Of a stretch of 6,466 bases of DNA, positions 1-6,466 are shown piece after piece. The notes below the pieces were generated by a model. It was not told the DNA's origin. It saw only the letters and a list, made by a program, of their open reading frames with translations, and ran no database searches. Every line of letters begins with the position of its first letter. Positions within the stretch are counted from its first letter, which is position 1. The translations under genes were made by a program, and so were the position numbers. The stretch is from Desulfocapsa sp. (GTDB lineage Bacteria > Desulfobacterota > Desulfobulbia > Desulfobulbales > Desulfocapsaceae): assembly GCA_030635405.1 (NCBI GenBank), contig DAOVZA010000129.1:1-6466 (forward strand), in the 5' to 3' direction.

Positions 1-1324
1 AACCTACATGAGCAGATGATACACGAATCGCCTTGCTGCCTTTGTGGAGTAGGTTGGCAAGTATATCGATGATGTTATCAGGACTGCCTGTGGCAACCAA
101 CGTTGATTGGACATCAAGAAGAGAACGTAGCAGCTCAATGTCTACCTTTTCGCCAGCTCCGACACCTTCTGCCCCCGCCTTTAGAGTTAGGATCCCGTCA
201 GCTCGAACAAGCGACATAACCGCCCCTGCACCTTTTCCGGCAGGTGTTGCCATCAGCTCCTCACCCACCTGACCAAGAGTAATACGAACAAATTCATCCA
301 CACCCATGGCAGAATGCATGGGCCTTGACATTCGAGCTGATGCCCACTGTGCTTCCGGCGTCTTTGTGTTCATAAAACTTGAAATCATCTCATAAACAAA
401 GAGACGCATGGTAAGTATTGCCGAAACCGGATACCCAGGAAGGCCAATTACCGGAGTATTATCCACTATTGCCAAGATTACGGGTTTGCCAGGTTTGATA
501 GCCACGCCATGAACAATCACTTCGCCAAGTTCTGCTAGCACCGTTGAGGTATAATCACGAGTACCCGCCGATGCGCCTGCATTCATTATGACAATATCAT
601 TTTCCTTTGCCGCATTGCTGATGGCTGCGCGAAGCTTTTCTTTGTCATCAGATACCGGTTTTGCTCCAGTGGCTTGTGCGCCCCATTCATTGAGGTATCC
701 TGCAAGAATACGAGAATTAAATTCGATGATCTGCCCAGGAGCAGGATCTGTACCTGGTTGAATAAGCTCTGACCCCGTTGGAATAACAAGAATCTGAGGC
801 ACCTTCTTGACTGAAATGCTGGTGACTCCTGTGGCAAGCATTGCTCCCTGGTCGATGGGACGGATTACATGACCTTCAGGAAGGATGAGTTCTGTGGCCA
901 CAATATCCTCACCAATGGTTCGAACATGTTGCCATGGTGTTGCCGGAATCGCCAGCTCCACTTCATCTTCACTTGTGTAATGAACATCTTCTATCATTAC
1001 CACCGCATCAAACTCCTGCGGCAGATTGTTACCGGTATTCACCGCTGTAAATCGATCAGCTCCTAATCGAACAGGTGCGGCATCGCTTGCCGAGGCAAGA
1101 TCTGCAAAATGGACGGCAATACCATCCATGGCGGCGGCATTATACGCTGGAGATGAGTGAGCTGCAAAAACAGGAGCTCCTGTAATTTGCCCTAAAGCCT
1201 GTTCAACGGCCATCTCTTCAACTGCAGCGCTACAAAAGAAATTGATCTTTTGCAGAGCAGTACGCCATTTATCTTTTGCCTCCTGCAGAGGCATATTTTT
1301 CACATAGATATCTTTTTGATTCAT
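1..1324 (-). CDS. moeA: MoeA-family molybdopterin molybdotransferase fused to a PBP-like domain (partial, 3' end outside window)
   Basis: This is a second MoeA paralogue; 441 codons are visible and the frame stays open to the left edge. MoeA inserts molybdate (or tungstate) into adenylated molybdopterin in the cytoplasm. Domains in order are the MoeA N-terminal/linker region (about residues 14-170, with AMDGIAV at 65-71 and NTG at 96-98), the MoCF-type domain (about 177-315, with PTGSE 182-186, NAGASAGTRDY 248-258, KPGKP 277-281 and GLPGYPVS 294-301) and the MoeA C-terminal domain (about 325-398). The last visible residues (about 407-441, ATGSPDN ... VSSAHVG) resemble the start of the PBP-like domain found at the C-terminus of long MoeA proteins of anaerobes and archaea, so the full protein is probably about 620-650 aa. 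The usual GG of the GGxSxG loop is AG here and the D of TGDE is S185, but D67, E186 and D257 remain. The ATG overlaps the upstream moeA stop as ATGA. The nearest Shine-Dalgarno-like AGAGG (1338-1342) is 13 bases away, which favours translational coupling. The MoeA assignment is secure; the fusion is inferred from about 35 residues. Confidence 0.9.
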   Translation of the reverse strand, partial: MNQKDIYVKNMPLQEAKDKWRTALQKINFFCSAAVEEMAVEQALGQITGAPVFAAHSSPAYNAAAMDGIAVHFADLASASDAAPVRLGADRFTAVNTGNNLPQEFDAVVMIEDVHYTSEDEVELAIPATPWQHVRTIGEDIVATELILPEGHVIRPIDQGAMLATGVTSISVKKVPQILVIPTGSELIQPGTDPAPGQIIEFNSRILAGYLNEWGAQATGAKPVSDDKEKLRAAISNAAKENDIVIMNAGASAGTRDYTSTVLAELGEVIVHGVAIKPGKPVILAIVDNTPVIGLPGYPVSAILTMRLFVYEMISSFMNTKTPEAQWASARMSRPMHSAMGVDEFVRITLGQVGEELMATPAGKGAGAVMSLVRADGILTLKAGAEGVGAGEKVDIELLRSLLDVQSTLVATGSPDNIIDILANLLHKGSKAIRVSSAHVG

Positions 1325-2592
1325 AACAGAAGGTGAACCTCTATTTGAGTGTCTTTATTGAGGCCTTGGGAGGGTTCATCAATCAGAAAATACCCATGGG
1401 CACGGGAAAGAGTAGATATTGATCCTGATTTACCTAAAACTGGAATAGCCAGCGGTAATTCATCTTCTCGTTCCTGAAGTTGTACACGGACAAAATCAAG
1501 CCTTCCTGCAGCCGAATTAATATTTCTGTCAATAACAGCTCTAACCGATGGAGTAGGCAGTGAATGTAAATTATTAATTCCTGAAAGAGCCTCTATTGCA
1601 GGATCAACAAAGAGCTCAAAACAGACCATGGCAGATACGGGATGTCCGGGCAAACCAAAAATCGCTGTTCCATTGCTGATCCCGATAATAACCGGTTTAC
1701 CCGGCTTTAAAGCCACACCATGAACGAGAATACCCGGGTTACCCAGTTTTTCTATAACTCTTTCTCCAAGATCACGCATGCCAACAGAACTTCCGCCAGA
1801 AAAAAGCACCACGTTATTTTCTTTAACGGCACGGGTTAGCGTTGTAAAGAAGATCTCTTCTGTATCAGACACGATACCGTAATCAGTAACTTCTGCCCCT
1901 AGACGCTGGCATGATGCAGTCAATGTAATGCCGTTAATATCTCTTATTTTTCCAGGAGGTGGCAACTCCGACCAGGGCACAATTTCATCTCCGGTGGAGA
2001 GAATGCCAACCTTCGGCCGTTTGTACACCTCAACTTCTGAAATACCTATCCCTGCAAGTAACCCAAGATCCTGAGGACGAAGTCGATGCCCCTTTACAAG
2101 CGCAGAACCACCCTTTTGAATATCTTCACCCGGATTGATCAGATTTATACCAACACCCACGCTTTTGACGACCTCAATCATTTTGTCATCAACCGGGATG
2201 GTATGCTCAAACATCATCACAGCATCACTTCCATCAGGAAGCAGTCCACCGGTTGCAATACGAAAACATTTTCCTTGCTGTACCTTACCTTCCGGCTTCT
2301 GACCCATGGCAACTTCACCATCAATCTCAAGATAGCAAGGCATGGAGCTACTCGCCCCAAAAGTATCTGCTGCACGTACTGCAAAACCATCCATTGTGGA
2401 TCGTGGATATCCGGGAAGATCCTCTGGAGACAAAATGGTGTTACTTAATACCCTATCCAAAGCCTCAGCTAACGGACAATGTTCCGTTGCCATGGGCACA
2501 TTCGCCAAGGCATCAAGAAGTATGGCTTTTGCTTTTGCAACGGGCGTTAAACTCACACGGCCAAGCATGTCCTTCAGACCATCAGATACCAT
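1321..2592 (-). CDS. moeA: Molybdopterin molybdotransferase MoeA (canonical, single-domain form)
   Basis: This is a 423-aa cytoplasmic enzyme of normal MoeA length. It catalyses the final step of molybdenum cofactor synthesis, hydrolysing adenylyl-molybdopterin and inserting the metal. The family motifs are intact: STMDGFAVRAADT (65-77), RIATGG (111-116), PGEDI (154-158), LSTGDEIV (198-205), FSGGSSVGMRD (264-274), HGVALKPGKP (291-300) and GLPGHPVSA (313-321). The order is N-terminal/linker domains to about 185, the MoCF domain about 193-335 and the C-terminal barrel about 348-420. The expected catalytic acidic residues of MoeA (D68, E203, D274) are present. The chosen ATG overlaps the end of the upstream gene by 11 bases and has a GAGAG about 6 bases before it; M10 (ATG at 2565) is a possible later start. 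It sits between an unknown protein and a second, diverged MoeA with a 4-base overlap, so the two MoeA proteins are probably made together. One may serve Mo and the other W or a specialised step, but the sequence does not show which. Confidence 0.96.
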   Translation of the reverse strand: MVSDGLKDMLGRVSLTPVAKAKAILLDALANVPMATEHCPLAEALDRVLSNTILSPEDLPGYPRSTMDGFAVRAADTFGASSSMPCYLEIDGEVAMGQKPEGKVQQGKCFRIATGGLLPDGSDAVMMFEHTIPVDDKMIEVVKSVGVGINLINPGEDIQKGGSALVKGHRLRPQDLGLLAGIGISEVEVYKRPKVGILSTGDEIVPWSELPPPGKIRDINGITLTASCQRLGAEVTDYGIVSDTEEIFFTTLTRAVKENNVVLFSGGSSVGMRDLGERVIEKLGNPGILVHGVALKPGKPVIIGISNGTAIFGLPGHPVSAMVCFELFVDPAIEALSGINNLHSLPTPSVRAVIDRNINSAAGRLDFVRVQLQEREDELPLAIPVLGKSGSISTLSRAHGYFLIDEPSQGLNKDTQIEVHLLL

Positions 2593-3175
2593 TGTTGCTC
2601 TCGATTCTCAGTGTAATCATCTCTTCAGATTGAAGCACTTTTATTAATGTGGAGGGATCGACATCCTCATCATTTATTGTGATCTTCACAATACCCTCAA
2701 GCAGAGGAGGACGATAGGCAAGAAATTTTGCAAGAGCAGAGGCCATGATGACACAACCACCGGCCAATATATCCACACCTCTTTCAGCTGCGATCATATT
2801 AAACAACTTGAGACGAACCCTTATCGATTCATTATTTGCATCTTTTTGGGAAAGATCCCCCGCTGTTTCTGTACGAAGCGATGCATGTGCACCTCCCTTT
2901 CGAAATATGGCTCCGGCAAGGCCCGGCATGGCTGCAGAGATGGCCACCACAGCCTCCTTTCCAAACAGTTGTTGTTCAAGGTCGTCAGCTGGTAAACCAT
3001 TCAGGAAAATGGTTTGGATCCTTTCGCGGGCATACTCTTCAGTAAACCCATTAAGAGTTGTAAGCAAACTCAGGATATCCGTACCCTGCAATACATTCAG
3101 ATAGAGTCCATTCTGGAGAAGAGTACTAAAACTTGAAAGCACTTCACCAGCAACAGCCAATCGTATTTTGTTCAT
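2582..3175 (-). CDS. Conserved-looking protein of unknown function in the moeA operon
   Basis: I do not recognise a named family. From the ATG at 3175 the protein is 197 aa. The frame extends upstream to a TTG at 3220 inside the transporter gene, but the ATG at 3175 lies just after that gene's stop (10-base gap) with a weak AAGAG about 10 bases upstream, so it is preferred. There is no signal peptide or obvious membrane helix, so it is probably cytoplasmic. Two segments look structured and conserved. Residues 53-101 (IQTIFLNGLPADDL, then VVAISAAMPGLAGAIFRKGG) read as a beta strand, a turn, then a Gly/Ala-rich stretch, and could belong to a small beta-grasp-like fold. Residues 119-157 (RVRLKLFNMIAAERG, then GGCVIMASALAKFLAYRPP) look helical. 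There is no cysteine pattern for metal or Fe-S binding; the only cysteine is C141. It overlaps moeA by 11 bases, so a role linked to cofactor synthesis is plausible, but that is inference from position only. Confidence 0.8.
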   Translation of the reverse strand: MNKIRLAVAGEVLSSFSTLLQNGLYLNVLQGTDILSLLTTLNGFTEEYARERIQTIFLNGLPADDLEQQLFGKEAVVAISAAMPGLAGAIFRKGGAHASLRTETAGDLSQKDANNESIRVRLKLFNMIAAERGVDILAGGCVIMASALAKFLAYRPPLLEGIVKITINDEDVDPSTLIKVLQSEEMITLRIESNNGI

Positions 3176-3185
3176 TTTCGAGCTC

Positions 3186-4289
3186 TTACATTTGCTGAAC
3201 ATAATGGTCATATTTGACAAGATAAATTTCGGTTAACGTAAGAAAAGCAGTGACAATAAGTGGGCCATAAATAATACCCAAAACACCATAAACGCTCAGC
3301 CCGCCAAGAATTGACAGGAACACAAGCAGAGTATGCATATGTACCTCTCCCCCAACCATTTTGGGCTTCACCATATATTCCATGGAAAATGACAGGGCGA
3401 GGTAGAAACAGAAAAGAAAGATCCCCGCACCAAGACTACCATTCAACATAAGAATAAACGCAGCAGGAACCATAACAAGGCCGATACCAAAGATGGGCAG
3501 AAAGGCTAGGATAGCCATCATTCCACCCCAGAGAATAGGAGAATTCAACCCTAAAATTGCGAAGATAGCCCCGCCGAGTATTCCTTGAATAAGACCACAG
3601 ACACCATTTCCCTTAATAATAGCATTCGCTATTTCACCAAATTTCTCAAGAAGTAACCTGTCTTCATCGTCTGGTAATGGTGAGACTGCAATAATAAATT
3701 TAATCAATCTCTCCTGATCAATGAGGAGAAAAAAGATAACCAGAATCATCATAAAAAACAGAGCAACAAACTGAAGGATGTTTGCAGCCCAGGCACTTGC
3801 CTGATTGTAAACAAAAAGCCCTGCCATTTTTGCAATATAAGAAAACAGAGCAGTGATCTGAACAGGCTCAAATTTGAGTTTGAATCCAAACTCTTCCAGG
3901 GTATTCTGAACTTGTAGAATCAACGGACTTTCCTGCATAAAAACCTGAATTTTCAGCCCAATTTGAGTGCTGCGTCCCCAGTTATAAAGCCCCAATGCCT
4001 CACTGGACAGTGCTCCAACAAAAAAGAGCATTGGGATAAAAACAATCAACACGATAAGCAGGCAAGTAAGAATCGATGCCATACTTTCACGCATTTTACT
4101 GGTAAGAATTTGATACACCGGTCGGAAAAGCTTCGTAAGCAAAAATGAAAGAACCAGAATGGACCAGAATGGCCAGAGGATATTCCCGAGAAACAGAATA
4201 GAGATCAAAAAAACCAGCAAAAAGTACCATATCTGCATGGAATTTGGCCCTTTTTCAGGATTTACTGGTGGTATGACTTGATCACTCAT
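3186..4289 (-). CDS. AI-2E/PerM-family integral membrane transporter-like protein
   Basis: This is a 367-aa polytopic inner-membrane protein of the AI-2E transporter family (PerM/YdiK/TqsA type), at the usual family length. A short soluble N-terminus (1-18) is followed by hydrophobic segments at about 19-52 (two), 72-95, 168-190, 228-247, 251-282, 286-304 and 317-352. The long soluble loop between the third and fourth segments (about 96-165) is typical of the family. The C-terminal half carries family-like motifs: PIFG at 265-268, VKPKMVGG at 307-314, and GGLSVYGVLGIIYGP at 329-343. Substrates differ across the family (AI-2 export, Na+/H+ exchange, many unknown), so no substrate is assigned. 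It is the first gene of the minus-strand run, with purine-rich Shine-Dalgarno candidates (GAGAGAT and GGGGGAGAAG) ahead of the ATG. Co-transcription with the moeA genes is suggested by the 10-base gap to the next gene. A link to molybdate or cofactor handling is not supported by the sequence itself. Confidence 0.9.
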   Translation of the reverse strand: MSDQVIPPVNPEKGPNSMQIWYFLLVFLISILFLGNILWPFWSILVLSFLLTKLFRPVYQILTSKMRESMASILTCLLIVLIVFIPMLFFVGALSSEALGLYNWGRSTQIGLKIQVFMQESPLILQVQNTLEEFGFKLKFEPVQITALFSYIAKMAGLFVYNQASAWAANILQFVALFFMMILVIFFLLIDQERLIKFIIAVSPLPDDEDRLLLEKFGEIANAIIKGNGVCGLIQGILGGAIFAILGLNSPILWGGMMAILAFLPIFGIGLVMVPAAFILMLNGSLGAGIFLFCFYLALSFSMEYMVKPKMVGGEVHMHTLLVFLSILGGLSVYGVLGIIYGPLIVTAFLTLTEIYLVKYDHYVQQM

Positions 4290-4477
4290 TATGCTTATCT
4301 CTCTACTTCTCCCCCGCCTGTGTGGCAGGAAAACGTTGCAATTTTCACGGAGTTGGGTAATTTTGTATTCTTTTTGGGAAATATTGCCTGCGCACTACTC
4401 CCCAACCCTAATTAATCGTCAATCACTATATAATGGACTGCGGTTGTTTTAAAGAGAAACCGTAAAAGAGGCACGTC
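4290..4477. promoter_or_regulatory. Divergent intergenic promoter region between the transporter/moeA operon and ilvE
   Basis: This 188-base non-coding region separates two outward-facing genes and must hold both promoters. A minus-strand TTGACG (plus positions 4417-4422) could be a -35 element for the leftward operon, but no convincing -10 follows at standard spacing; minus-strand TACAAA further down is an alternative -10 with a weak -35. The rightward candidate is listed separately. No riboswitch-like structure and no recognisable regulator operator was found. In particular, there is nothing resembling a molybdenum cofactor riboswitch. Confidence 0.6.
4429..4434 (+). promoter_or_regulatory. 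ilvE: Candidate -10 element of the ilvE promoter
   Basis: A perfect TATAAT lies 43 bases before the ilvE start codon, predicting transcription from about 4441 and a leader of roughly 37 bases. The expected -35 position (about 4406-4411) reads CCCTAA and is poor, so activation by a regulator or a weak promoter is possible. The leader begins with a small imperfect inverted repeat (CGGTT 4441-4445, AACCG 4458-4462). It then shows AAAGAGG (4465-4471) as the ribosome binding site, 6 bases from the ATG. Confidence 0.5.
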
Positions 4478-5560
4478 ATGTGGAAAGATTTAGATATATC
4501 GGTCGTCAGATGTGACTCCGAGAAGCTGAAGGATAAACCAGACCAGAATAATCTCGGATTTGGCTCCTTCTTCACCGATCATATGTTCCTGATGAAATGG
4601 GATCGTGAAAATGGCTGGCATGATGCCGAAATTTGTCCCTATCAGAACTTCAGCATGGATCCTGCTGCCATGGTTTATCACTATGGCCAGGCTATTTTTG
4701 AAGGACTTAAAGCATACAAAGGTGCCGATGATCAGATTTTCATGTTTCGTCCCGAAGATAATCTGGAACGTATGAATACTTCCGCGCTTCGTATGTGTAT
4801 GCCGCGCATCCCAGTTGAAAAAGTGCTTAAAGGAATCAAAGCTCTGGTTTATCTTGATCGAGATTGGATACCAACCGGAGATGGCGCAACACTCTATATT
4901 CGTCCCACCATGATAGCCGTTGAGCCTGCCCTTGGAGTGCGACCCTCCGAGCAGTATTATTTCTTTGTGATAATGTCACCTGTTGGTGCCTATTATGCCG
5001 AAGGGTTCAATCCGACTAAAATATGGGTAACCGATAAATATGTCCGTGCTGTTAAAGGTGGCGTGGGCAACGTAAAAACAGCAGGAAACTACGCCGCTTC
5101 CATCATGGCAGCAGAAGAAGCACATAAAGCAGGCTACACCCAGGTTCTCTGGCTTGACGCATGCGATCGCAAACATATTGAAGAAGTTGGGACATCAAAC
5201 ATTTTCTTCAAAATTGGTGATGAGCTGATAACACCTCCACTTAGCGGATCAATCCTTGGCGGTATCACCCGTGATTCAGTCATTCAGTTGGCCAAAAGCT
5301 GGGGTGTAGATGTGGTTGAAAAACCAATCACAATAGATGAAGTGATCGCTGCCATAGAAGATGGCACCCTGAAAGAAGCTTTTGGTTCAGGAACAGCAGC
5401 AGTCATTGCACCCATCGGTGAGCTTTGTTACCAGGATAAGCCATACGTAATAGCAGAAGGCAAAACCGGCGAGTTATCACAGCGCCTTTTTGATGACCTG
5501 CAGGCCATTCAAAACGGTAAACTGGATGACCCTTTCAAATGGATTGTCCGTATTGGCTAA
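4478..5560 (+). CDS. ilvE: Branched-chain amino acid aminotransferase, class II BCAT type
   Basis: This 360-aa PLP enzyme (fold type IV) interconverts leucine, isoleucine and valine with their 2-oxo acids, using glutamate/2-oxoglutarate, in the cytoplasm. It belongs to the longer BCAT branch that includes eukaryotic enzymes and bacterial ilvE_II, not the roughly 300-aa E. coli IlvE type. Diagnostic features are HYGQAIFEGLKAY (68-80), FRPEDNLERMN (90-100), IRPTMIA (141-147), the lysine for the PLP Schiff base in GGVGNVKTAGNYA (K200), the cofactor-region motif EEVGTSNIF (235-243), SILGGITRDS (258-267) and FGSGTAAVIAPIG (302-314). The CXXC redox switch of mammalian BCATs is absent from the corresponding C-terminal region (AAVIAPIG). 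The start is supported by AAAGAGG 6 bases upstream. The gene stands alone between a divergent promoter and a strong terminator, with no other ilv or leu genes beside it. Confidence 0.96.
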   Translation: MWKDLDISVVRCDSEKLKDKPDQNNLGFGSFFTDHMFLMKWDRENGWHDAEICPYQNFSMDPAAMVYHYGQAIFEGLKAYKGADDQIFMFRPEDNLERMNTSALRMCMPRIPVEKVLKGIKALVYLDRDWIPTGDGATLYIRPTMIAVEPALGVRPSEQYYFFVIMSPVGAYYAEGFNPTKIWVTDKYVRAVKGGVGNVKTAGNYAASIMAAEEAHKAGYTQVLWLDACDRKHIEEVGTSNIFFKIGDELITPPLSGSILGGITRDSVIQLAKSWGVDVVEKPITIDEVIAAIEDGTLKEAFGSGTAAVIAPIGELCYQDKPYVIAEGKTGELSQRLFDDLQAIQNGKLDDPFKWIVRIG

Positions 5561-5603
5561 TCAGCGCCATACCTGCCACACAAACCGCAGCAATTAAACA
5601 CAC

Positions 5604-5657
5604 AAAATCAAAAACTTGAGGGGAATGCTTTTTTTTTAGCATTCCCCCCTTGATTTT
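5604..5657 (+). terminator. Hairpin terminator downstream of ilvE
   Basis: A perfect 10-bp stem, GGGGAATGCT (5620-5629) with AGCATTCCCC (5638-5647), encloses a loop of eight T residues. An outer arm AAAATCAA (5604-5611) can pair with TTGATTTT (5650-5657) across an internal loop. On the plus strand the downstream T-tract is short (TTGATTTT). On the minus strand the stem is followed by a T-rich run, so the structure may stop transcription in both directions. It lies 59 bases after the ilvE stop from the inner stem and isolates groES from ilvE. Confidence 0.8.
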
Positions 5658-5682
5658 CATAAAAGCAAACCTATAGTTTTGG

Positions 5683-5712
5683 CCAGTTCGAAATTAACTG
5701 GTATTTCACCAG
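5683..5712. repeat. Two overlapping inverted repeats upstream of groES (operator candidate)
   Basis: CCAGTT (5683-5688) and AACTGG (5696-5701) form a perfect inverted repeat with a 7-base spacer. The right arm is shared with a second one, CTGGT (5698-5702) and ACCAG (5708-5712), with a 5-base spacer. The two palindromes therefore use a common central half-site and cannot form at once as hairpins. They lie just upstream of, or overlap, the best -35 candidate for groES. This is not the CIRCE sequence. A regulator binding site is inferred, not shown. Confidence 0.45.
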
Positions 5713-5734
5713 AATATTAATCAGAGCCTATAAA
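5705..5734 (+). promoter_or_regulatory. Candidate sigma70-type promoter of groESL
   Basis: TTCACC (5705-5710, 4 of 6 matches to TTGACA) and TATAAA (5729-5734, 5 of 6 matches to TATAAT) are separated by 18 bases. Transcription would begin around 5740, inside a small perfect inverted repeat (GGGAT 5738-5742, ATCCC 5746-5750). A second possibility is TTGGCC (5679-5684) with TATTTC (5702-5707) at a 17-base spacing. No sigma32-like CTTGAA/CCCCAT pair at correct spacing was found. Confidence 0.4.
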
Positions 5735-5792
5735 AGCGGGATAAAATCCCCAAACTTTATACGCAAAAAATACGTTTTACAGGAGGAAGTAA

Positions 5793-6083
5793 ATGAAAAT
5801 CCGTCCATTAAATGATCGTCTTCTCGTTAAGAGACTGGAAGAAGAGACAATGACAGCCGGTGGTATCATCATTCCAGATAGTGCTAAAGAGAAACCAGCT
5901 GAAGGTGAAGTAGTAGCAGTAGGACCTGGTAAAGTAGCTGATAACGGCGAGCGTGTAGCTCTTCAGGTAAAAGATGGAGACATGGTTCTCTTTTCTAAAT
6001 ACGGCGGAACCGACGTAAAGATCGATGGTGAGGATTACCTTATCATGCGTGAAGATGACATCCTTGGAATCGTAGAGAAATAA
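5793..6083 (+). CDS. groES: Co-chaperonin GroES (Hsp10)
   Basis: This 96-aa protein is the full usual length. Seven copies cap the GroEL ring in the cytoplasm and close the folding chamber. The sequence follows the family throughout: [14 protein letters not shown] at the start, the mobile loop at about 16-34 carrying the hydrophobic III (25-27) that docks on Gro[12 protein letters not shown] (38-47), a short roof region around 48-60, and the C-terminal core [20 protein letters not shown] (65-84) followed by DDILGIVE. A strong AGGAGG (5781-5786) lies 6 bases before the ATG. It is the first gene of the chaperonin operon, 42 bases before groEL. No CIRCE element precedes it, so heat control, if present, must work in another way. 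Confidence 0.98.
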   Translation: MKIRPLNDRLLVKRLEEETMTAGGIIIPDSAKEKPAEGEVVAVGPGKVADNGERVALQVKDGDMVLFSKYGGTDVKIDGEDYLIMREDDILGIVEK

Positions 6084-6122
6084 CGAATACTACCTGTCAA
6101 TACCCCTATAGAGGAGATTTAA

Positions 6123-6466
<344 letters not shown>

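Noticed and set aside
33..272. Open frame on the plus strand (79 aa)
   Set aside because: Antisense to the C-terminal MoeA and PBP-like coding region, with low-complexity Ser/Pro composition and no plausible ribosome binding site. It is a shadow.
586..837. Minus-strand open frame of 83 aa
   Set aside because: Lies in a different frame inside the MoeA-PBP fusion gene, whose own frame shows clear family motifs across the same bases.
2086..2647. Three overlapping plus-strand open frames of 101-126 aa
   Set aside because: All are antisense to the N-terminal half of moeA and its junction with the upstream gene. None shows a recognisable domain.
2745..3104. Plus-strand open frames of 119 and 69 aa
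   Set aside because: Antisense to the unknown protein. The minus-strand frame fits the operon spacing and has structured-looking segments, so it is the real one.
4152..4176. Short tandem repeat of CCAGAATGG-like units
   Set aside because: Falls within the transporter coding region and encodes a normal hydrophobic membrane stretch (WPFWS). It has only two to three imperfect copies, so it is likely chance.
4290..4477. Molybdenum cofactor riboswitch upstream of the moeA operon
   Set aside because: The leader ahead of the first gene is short and shows no multi-stem conserved structure.
5751..5792. RNA thermometer or ROSE-like element masking the groES ribosome binding site
   Set aside because: No upstream segment pairs well with AGGAGG. 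The nearby hairpin (5738-5750) does not include it.

Overview
The window looks like ordinary chromosomal DNA of a Gram-negative anaerobe, most likely a sulfate- or sulfur-metabolising member of the former Deltaproteobacteria (Desulfobacterota, perhaps near Desulfobulbales). That placement is an inference. It rests on a tandem pair of MoeA proteins, one fused to a PBP-like domain, on the style of GroES, GroEL and branched-chain aminotransferase, and on a moderate base composition (mid-40s % GC by eye). No sequence search was possible. I saw no mobile element, tRNA, rRNA, CRISPR array or phage gene.

Left half (1-4289, all minus strand): a tightly packed, probably single operon. In transcription order it holds an AI-2E/PerM-family membrane protein (4289-3186), a conserved-looking protein of unknown function (3175-2582), a canonical MoeA molybdopterin molybdotransferase (2592-1321), and a second, diverged MoeA that continues into a PBP-like domain and runs off the left edge (1324-1). 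Gene junctions are a 10-base gap, an 11-base overlap and a 4-base ATGA overlap, so translational coupling is likely. The two MoeA proteins act at the last step of molybdenum (or tungsten) cofactor synthesis, metal insertion into adenylated molybdopterin.

Middle (4290-4477): a divergent promoter region. To its right, on the plus strand, is a monocistronic class II branched-chain aminotransferase gene, ilvE (4478-5560), followed by a strong hairpin terminator (about 5604-5657).

Right (5658-6466): the chaperonin operon groES-groEL on the plus strand, with groES complete and groEL cut by the window edge. Its upstream region lacks a recognisable CIRCE element. It does carry two overlapping inverted repeats with a shared CCAG/CTGG half-site core just upstream of the best promoter candidate.

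The two points most worth following up are the unknown protein wedged between a transporter-like gene and two MoeA genes, and the uncharacterised operator-like repeats before groES.
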